Part shown: in pieces, positions 58,402 to 64,000 of the stretch | Numbering within the stretch: the first letter of the stretch is position 1 | Layout: every line of letters begins with the position of its first letter | Assembly (NCBI GenBank): GCA_014529385.2 | Contig: CM043970.1 | Span: 65,364,496 to 65,428,495 of the forward strand | Origin: Adiantum capillus-veneris | Taxonomy: Eukaryota; Streptophyta; Polypodiopsida; Polypodiales; Pteridaceae | Direction of reading: 5' to 3' | Length of the DNA stretch: 64,000 nt | The notes under the pieces: generated by a model | Seen by the model: only the letters and a program-made list of their open reading frames with translations | Databases searched by the model: none | What the model was told of the DNA's origin: nothing | Position numbers and translations under genes: made by a program

Positions 58402-58746
58402 TGCTACAAATGGAGGTGTGGAAAGCTCTGACTATTCGCACAAATCGTCGAGTTAAACGCGAGCAGAGAGAGACAAAGAACGAGATAGAGCGAGAGAGAA
58501 CATGTGGCGCACCTCCTAGAGCGGAGTGCTATGGCGGCACAGTGAGAGAGAAGAGAGGAGAGGAGAAAAACACGAGCACTGGGTGCAATCTTCCCCCGTG
58601 CAAGAGTGAGCATTTCCTTCTTGCACATGTTTTATTTATAGATTCTTCAATGCTCAAAATGAATACACATTGGCCAGCCGGCACAAATAACCATAGCTCA
58701 TAATGAGCACTTGAGTAATAAATGTACATATCCCTTGTCCATAACA
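58402..58746 (-). repeat. 3' LTR of LARD-like element
   Basis: A 345-bp LTR matching 63552-63900. Confidence 0.85.
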
Positions 58747-59111
58747 TACTTCGGGGTTGAAAAAGCATCTGCCCTCAGTTGCGAGGTACATAAGTGGTGG
58801 AGTCGAATGCGAGGTACAAGATGCTAGGTACATGCCTGCTTAGCACAATGAGTAACTAAAAACCAAAAGAGTAACAAGGATTAGTGGGAAGCAGTTTAAA
58901 AAGTGGAAAAATGTGTAACATGTGTATGGTGTGATGGGAGTACATAAAATGAAGTAAATGTGCATAGGTGCGTAGTGCAACATTGGTAAGAAATGTTGTT
59001 TCAAATAGACCACCATCTGATACACTTCCACCTTGCCATACCAATCCATCATATCCTTTCATATCAATCCATACCAAAGGTGGTGGGTCACTTCCACATA
59101 TAATGTAACCA

Positions 59112-59310
59112 CGGAGAGTCTTGCCTGACTAGGCGTAGACACTCTAGTACACATGTAGCGACATCCATAAATTTTCTTAACAATATTGCAAAGCGGAGAG
59201 GTCTGCCTCACAAGGCGTAGGCACTCTAAGACATGTGTCAATAACCATAAATTTCCATAACTGTGGAGCGGAGAGTCCTGCCCACTTCAGGCGTAGGAGC
59301 TCTAACATGT
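59112..59310. repeat. Three tandem hairpin-forming repeats
   Basis: CGGAGAG..GCC....GGCGTAG..CTCT units start at 59112, 59193 and 59269. Each has a small stem (GCCT/AGGC) with a changed loop, followed by CATAAATTT-type spacer in the first two. Confidence 0.75.
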
Positions 59311-60520
59311 GTAGAAATTTTCCATCCCAATTTAGGTCAACCCATAAGATCCTTGCCATGACAATGCACAATGTCTCAACCAATGTGTTGGGTAATGTGA
59401 TCAAGGGTTTGTGGAAAAATTTGAACCTAGAGGTTCTCCGATGTGAAACCAGTTCACGTAGCTTTATTTGCAATAGTAATTCTCAAAGACAAAGCAGTAA
59501 AAATGACTTCTTGTCGATTGTAAAATAATTGAAGCAGACACTGATTGCATTAACATTTTAAAAGCTTGTAATGAGAGTTGTTTACAATGTAGGGATGGGG
59601 ACAGTAGAGATTAGTGTTGTGTGATAACAATACGAAGGTCAAATAGTAGTTTCAATTAAGAAACTAATAATGGGGCTTTTTGTTTAAACTATTTTCAAAA
59701 TAATATTGAAAATATAAAAATAAAAATTCATTTCAACTATATGACCTTATATTCATCATGGTTTACCTTAATTAGCTACAGAGGAGTACTAGAAATAATA
59801 GCATGGATGTCATACATAAGCAAATAAATGAAACTATATCAAGTAATATGTAACAAAAATTGCACTACCATTATATCATATGACGGAACATGAAAGATAA
59901 AATAGATCAATCAATTTGAAAAGCAAATTCCATTACATCACTGCTAATGGGTATAATCTTACATTACATCATTAAAGGGTAAAACATAAATAGAGTAATT
60001 TTCTCATTTATATCATATAGTTGCATACATAATTGGATCTGCATTCTTGTAATCGGGATAGTAGTCACTTGAAGATTTTGTAGCTAGAAGTGGATCTAGT
60101 TAGAGGTCTCATATGGTCATCCTTGTTAGAATACTTAGGCCTGGTACATCTTGACTATGCGCAAAATATTCAAGGTTATGGAAAATACATCCCAATGATA
60201 GATACTTAGCATGTCAGAGATGCTACAGTTATAATTTAAGATTTAAAATATCTGATTAGGTAGAGGTGACATATGCCCTTAGATATTGTGTGGGTAATAC
60301 GTCAAAGAATAACTTTTTTCTTTTGGGTACGTATACATGTGTCCTTGATCAGCTGACTTGTCAGTCTGTGAGGGAAGTTACGATCATCGACCAAAATGCG
60401 TCCTTCTTTCACTATACATAGGAAGCCCTAAATTGTGAAGAGTGAGATCACTCACAAAAGTGGTGCATATTGTGTCAGTATGGCTCTTTGAAATGAACAA
60501 TATAGGTGTCATAAGAAACG

Positions 60521-60525
<5 letters not shown>

Positions 60526-60575
<50 letters not shown>
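60526..60575. repeat. (GA)n microsatellite
   Basis: About 50 bases of GA in the LARD interior. Confidence 0.95.
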
Positions 60576-60577
<2 letters not shown>

Positions 60578-61020
60578 GACTTGACACCACATGTGGTCCT
60601 AAATCCGAGTGCCATAGTACGTGAGCACCTCACACTTGATGCCAAAAATGATAAAAGAATTTTGACTATCAACTCTATATTTATTGCTTTTAAAAAATGA
60701 TAAACATGAAGAAAATAATTTTGAGAGTCTCTTGTGATAGAACCTAATAACTTAAGCCTTAGCAAAAATGTGTTGTAGTGTTGCATTGTTTTGACAATGA
60801 TTCAAACATCAACTCCAAGCTATGAAAGAGCATATAGAACACTCATAGTATATGTGTGTGTGTATGCATAGATCATTGAAATTGACGAGTGAGTGTTGTG
60901 GATGGCAAGAGGGTACGACTTGTGAGGTTGAGGACAATTGAATACAAAGGTAGGGTCTACAACTTGGTGTTAGTATCGATATCAATCATGGTCCAAAAGG
61001 TAGGGGGAAGAGAGATAGAA

Positions 61021-61110
61021 ATGAAATGAAATGTTATATTAAACATCGTCAAAAGGCCAAAATTACCTATGAGACCAAATCCTTGTGGTTGTAAAACTAA
61101 AACTAAAACT
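61021..61110 (-). mobile_element. Truncated LINE 3' end, copy 1
   Basis: ATGAAATGAAATGTTATATT followed by ..CGTC-AAAAGGCCAAAAT.ACCTATGAGACCAAA matches the 3' end of the LINE at 13928 in the same orientation. It is an extreme 5' truncation. Confidence 0.7.
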
Positions 61111-61245
61111 AAAAGCCTAAAGGAGTGAGTAAAATCAACATCATGATCATGGTATGCCGGAGAATATGAGGCAAAGGGCATCAATAGTTTTTGTCGCTGG
61201 AAGTAGCAGTACTTTGGGGGGGGGGGGGGGGGGGGAGAGAGCGCA

Positions 61246-61335
61246 AAATGAAATGAAATGTTATATTACTTGTTGGCAAAAGGCCTTTGGGAATTGGGAA
61301 TAAATTCATACAATCCTTATGGAGCTAAGCCAATG
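61246..61335 (-). mobile_element. Truncated LINE 3' end, copy 2
   Basis: AAATGAAATGAAATGTTATA then ..TTGGCAAAAGGCC, again like 13928. The rest has diverged or belongs to a related LINE. Confidence 0.55.
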
Positions 61336-61476
61336 TCTGGGTACAAAAAAAAAACAACATCAATGGCTGATGGTTGGCGTCGATGCTATCCGGAAAAGTA
61401 TTGCAACGGTTGCTGCAGATCTCTGACAATGTCCATCGCTGTACTCAGTTGTACTGGGGGGGAGAGAGACAAGTGA

Positions 61477-61477
<1 letters not shown>

Positions 61478-61508
<31 letters not shown>
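61478..61508. repeat. 31-base poly-G
   Basis: An uninterrupted G run; a 20-base run lies at 61216-61235. Confidence 0.9.
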
Positions 61509-61509
<1 letters not shown>

Positions 61510-63551
61510 ATCGCTATCAGCTGGTGAAGAGTGTTGACATTGTCCACCTTTGTGAGTAGTCGTAGTGGGAGGGGGGGGATCAAAGAGAGAGAGCGGGGGT
61601 CAAGGTGTGTTGTTGGTTGGAGGAGTCAGCTGGCTTCTTTGCCTCTTGACAGCACCCCCCATGCACCATGCACACCTATCATCTGTTTCCTACCATCTAC
61701 AACACTCGCTTATCGCCACCAGTTTGCCATGCACGCCATGATCAACTACTTCACTCCGTAGAACAAGCTGAAGTTTCCGCTTACCTCAAGGTGTTGGGGC
61801 ATGGGCGAGGCACGTGCAAGGGCTTCCCACTGGCTTGGACGGTCATCTGCATGCGGGGGAAGCTTGTAGGGGTAGAGAGGTAGTTGTAGAGCGTGAGGGA
61901 GTCTGGGGTGTGGGTTTGCATGGTGGGTGAGAAATGAGAGAAAAAGATTGGGCTGCGGGGTGGTTGTCAGTGGTGCCATCGATTGGCGTGGGAGGTTGCA
62001 CTGCATCGCACACTGCCTGCATGCTAGGCAGTGAGTTGGTTGGGCGAGAGCATGAGGTTGGCACGATTTGGTGGCTACCAACCCGTAGGCTCAGTGCTCC
62101 ATAGTTTAATGGGAGGAGGAGGTTGGTGCATGGTAGCTAATGGAATAGCAAGATCAGCCTCCAATAACTGGAGCTGAAAAAGGGTCTGGGTGGTTGAGAG
62201 GTATTGTAGGCAGGTAACTGCAAGGGCGGCTACCTAACAGAATTTTCTACTATGGGTGGTGGCAGCCGTAGGGACCTACATTCTCGGCGTCCGTGGGTGG
62301 TCACCTTTGCATGCAAGGTAGGGCTCGTGAGAATCAGTCATATCGGCCTTGAACCATAGATATGGTGTTGACGATGTTGTAATGATAGAGTGAAAGGGTG
62401 TTTCAAGATGGTTACAACTAGCAATTGTAGATGACAACAACTTGCAGGGATGTTCAAATAAATAAAATTGGGCCGCCCATGCTATTGAGCGATGGATTTG
62501 TTTGTTGCATCACCTTGTTGTCAGCTTACTGCAACGCAGGCTAGTGTAATAGGCGAAAGGAAAGAAGCGTGAAAAAGTGGGAAGGCCTCATGTAGCATGT
62601 AATGAAGAAGATCCCTGCTATGCTGGGGCCTTATCCGTAAGGTCTACAACATCCTAGGCATGTAGCTGTTGCTAAGGAGTCTTGTTGCAGCATGCGTTGT
62701 CCTCTTCCGCCCCATATCTCTCTTCATCACCAATTCTCCCTTCCTCTACTTCCTTCTTGCCATCACGTCTCTCTATGCTAATTTCCACCTATTGTTGCAT
62801 CGACTTCATTTCATGGTCTGGAATTCCTCCAGGCTTCAACTATGGTGCACAAGTGGGTGTGATAGGATTGCTACTTTTGCCAGCTCCCTTAACGATGGTA
62901 TGGATCGGTCGGTGCTTTTGCATGCATATGCCTCCTCATGCCTAAGTTTCTTGGTTTCGATGCTTGAAACTCCATAGCAAAAATGGTCGTGCTCATGTAC
63001 TATTGTATAGGGAGATATGGGTTCAAATCCCATTGGGGTTACTAGACGCGCAAACATCACTGAAGGTAATTAATCAATTTTCCATATTGTTGTTGAAAAT
63101 CCAACAAAATTAAACTCATAAACTTGCTAATTAAGATTAAAAGTGTTACTTAGCTTTGCATGCGTAGTATCCTGCATGTTGCAACGCATCTTCCCCTGTA
63201 TGCATGTGATTTCCTCCTTGCATGGAGTGTGCATGTTGCGTCTTGTTCTGCATGCATGAGGTATGTGGTCTCCGATTGTGTCCTCGTGGTGCATGTGTGG
63301 CTACTCTTCACGCCGCATGCTTCTCTACCGTCATGCACAACGCGGCTTCCCGTCTTCATGCTAGTCACAACGTTCGTGATTATTGCTGTCATAATCATAA
63401 TTGAGGGTCTTTTCATATGGTTTCTTGCTAATTAATCACAATTAATTAAGCTAATTGTAAATGATAGTGATGCATAGAATACACTTATCTTTGTGTCTGT
63501 AGTCTTCTTTGTGTGAGGTTGATTGGAGTGTAACCACAACTCTAATACCAC

Positions 63552-63900
63552 TACTACAAACAGAGGTGTGGAAAGCTCTGAAGACTCGCACAAATCCATA
63601 GTCGAGTGAAACGCGAGCAGAGAGAGACAAAGAACGAGATAGAGCGAGAGAAAGCATGCGGCGCACCTCTTACAACAGAGTGATACGCCAGCACGGTGAG
63701 AGAGAAGAGAGGAGAGGAGAAAGACACGAGCACTGGGTGCAATCTCCCCCTATGCAAGAGTGAGCATTTCCCTCTTGCATGTATTTTATTTATAGATTCT
63801 TCAATACTCAAAATGAGTACACATTGGCCAGCCGACACAAACGATCATAGCTCGTAATGAGCACTTGAGTAATAAATGTACATATCCCTTATCCATAACA
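63552..63900 (-). repeat. 5' LTR of LARD-like element
   Basis: A 349-bp LTR next to the primer-like site; pairs with 58402-58746. Confidence 0.85.
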
Positions 63901-64000
63901 ATTACAACCATCAATGGGTAGAGACAAGGATGGAGAAAATGAATAAGAGGCTGCCAAAGAAAGAGATTAAAGAGAAAGATCTGGTAATGAAGTGCGGTTC

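Larger units (their letters stand above)
58747..63539. other. LARD interior: non-coding with hairpins, LINE tails and poly-G
   Basis: No gene recognised. Contents are three hairpin-type repeats (59112-59310), a (GA)n tract (60526-60575), two LINE 3' ends (61021, 61246), poly-G of 20 and 31 bases (61216-61235, 61478-61508) and a pol III box-B-like GGTTCAAATCCC at about 63013. Confidence 0.6.
58402..63900 (-). mobile_element. Non-coding LTR element (LARD-like), 5499 bp, TSD ATTAC
   Basis: LTRs at 58402-58746 and 63552-63900 read TGCTACAAAT.. or TACTACAAAC.. to CCATAACA in plus orientation. Perfect 5-bp duplication ATTAC is at 58397-58401 and 63901-63905. A primer-like TGGTATTAGAG on minus (63540-63550) abuts the right LTR, giving minus orientation; a TATAAATA box is in each LTR on minus. 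The 4.8-kb interior has no gag or pol motif in any frame I could read. This fits a large retrotransposon derivative that depends on other elements. The LTRs are about 90 % identical by eye, so the insertion is older than copia A. Confidence 0.82.

Overview
The window looks like a piece of a large, repeat-rich land-plant nuclear genome. Nearly everything recognisable is a transposable element: plant-type Ty1/copia and Ty3/gypsy elements primed by initiator tRNA-Met, a LINE, hAT DNA transposons, a tRNA-derived SINE and many long (GA)n/(CT)n and poly-G tracts. I saw no convincing host gene, tRNA, rRNA or CRISPR array. The composition would suit a fern or another plant with a big genome, but the species cannot be fixed from sequence alone.

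Left part (1-12.3 kb). A decayed gypsy element (A; integrase and gag pieces at 230-1472 and 6822-7463, LTR 7823-8414) is split by a non-autonomous LTR element (B; 1473-6816, minus strand, TSD TCGAC). B carries only a zinc-knuckle/protease region and an unknown ORF. Its left LTR was hit by a 737-bp hAT-type MITE (2094-2830, TSD GTGAAAAC); the right LTR preserves the empty site. Next come a LINE-ORF1-like fragment (8768-9313), a copia gag fragment with its LTR (9760-11157) and a broken coiled-coil gag-like ORF (11887-12290).

Middle part (13.9-33 kb). A roughly 5.3-kb LINE lies on the minus strand (13928 to about 19190). It is followed by about 6 kb of mostly unassigned sequence holding one SINE (21480-21693) and one foldback hairpin (22962-23081). 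A complete but frameshifted young copia element (A) occupies 25347-30490 (minus strand, 227-bp LTRs, TSD ATGTT).

Right part (33-64 kb) is a nest. Copia D (from 56555) was interrupted by a chromodomain-containing gypsy element (C, 38345-56554). Three elements then landed in gypsy C. Copia B (33187-38344, minus strand, 3' truncated) is in its 5' LTR. A 7641-bp hAT element (42877-50517, TSD ATGAGGTG) is in its RNase H region. A 2429-bp internally deleted copia (52503-54931, TSD CTAAA) with an intact gag-RNase H fusion ORF is in its 3' LTR. A 5.5-kb non-coding LTR element (58402-63900, TSD ATTAC) sits at the end of the copia D LTR.

The most unusual object is the 7.6-kb hAT element. Besides a DUF659/hAT transposase on the plus strand it carries, on the opposite strand, a degenerate eukaryotic-type protein kinase gene (47421-48820) and a second unidentified coiled-coil ORF (46492-47254), all inside perfect 8-bp target-site duplications. 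Several elements (gypsy C, copia B, the hAT transposase) are single open frames broken only by in-frame stops, which fits decay by base transitions rather than indels.
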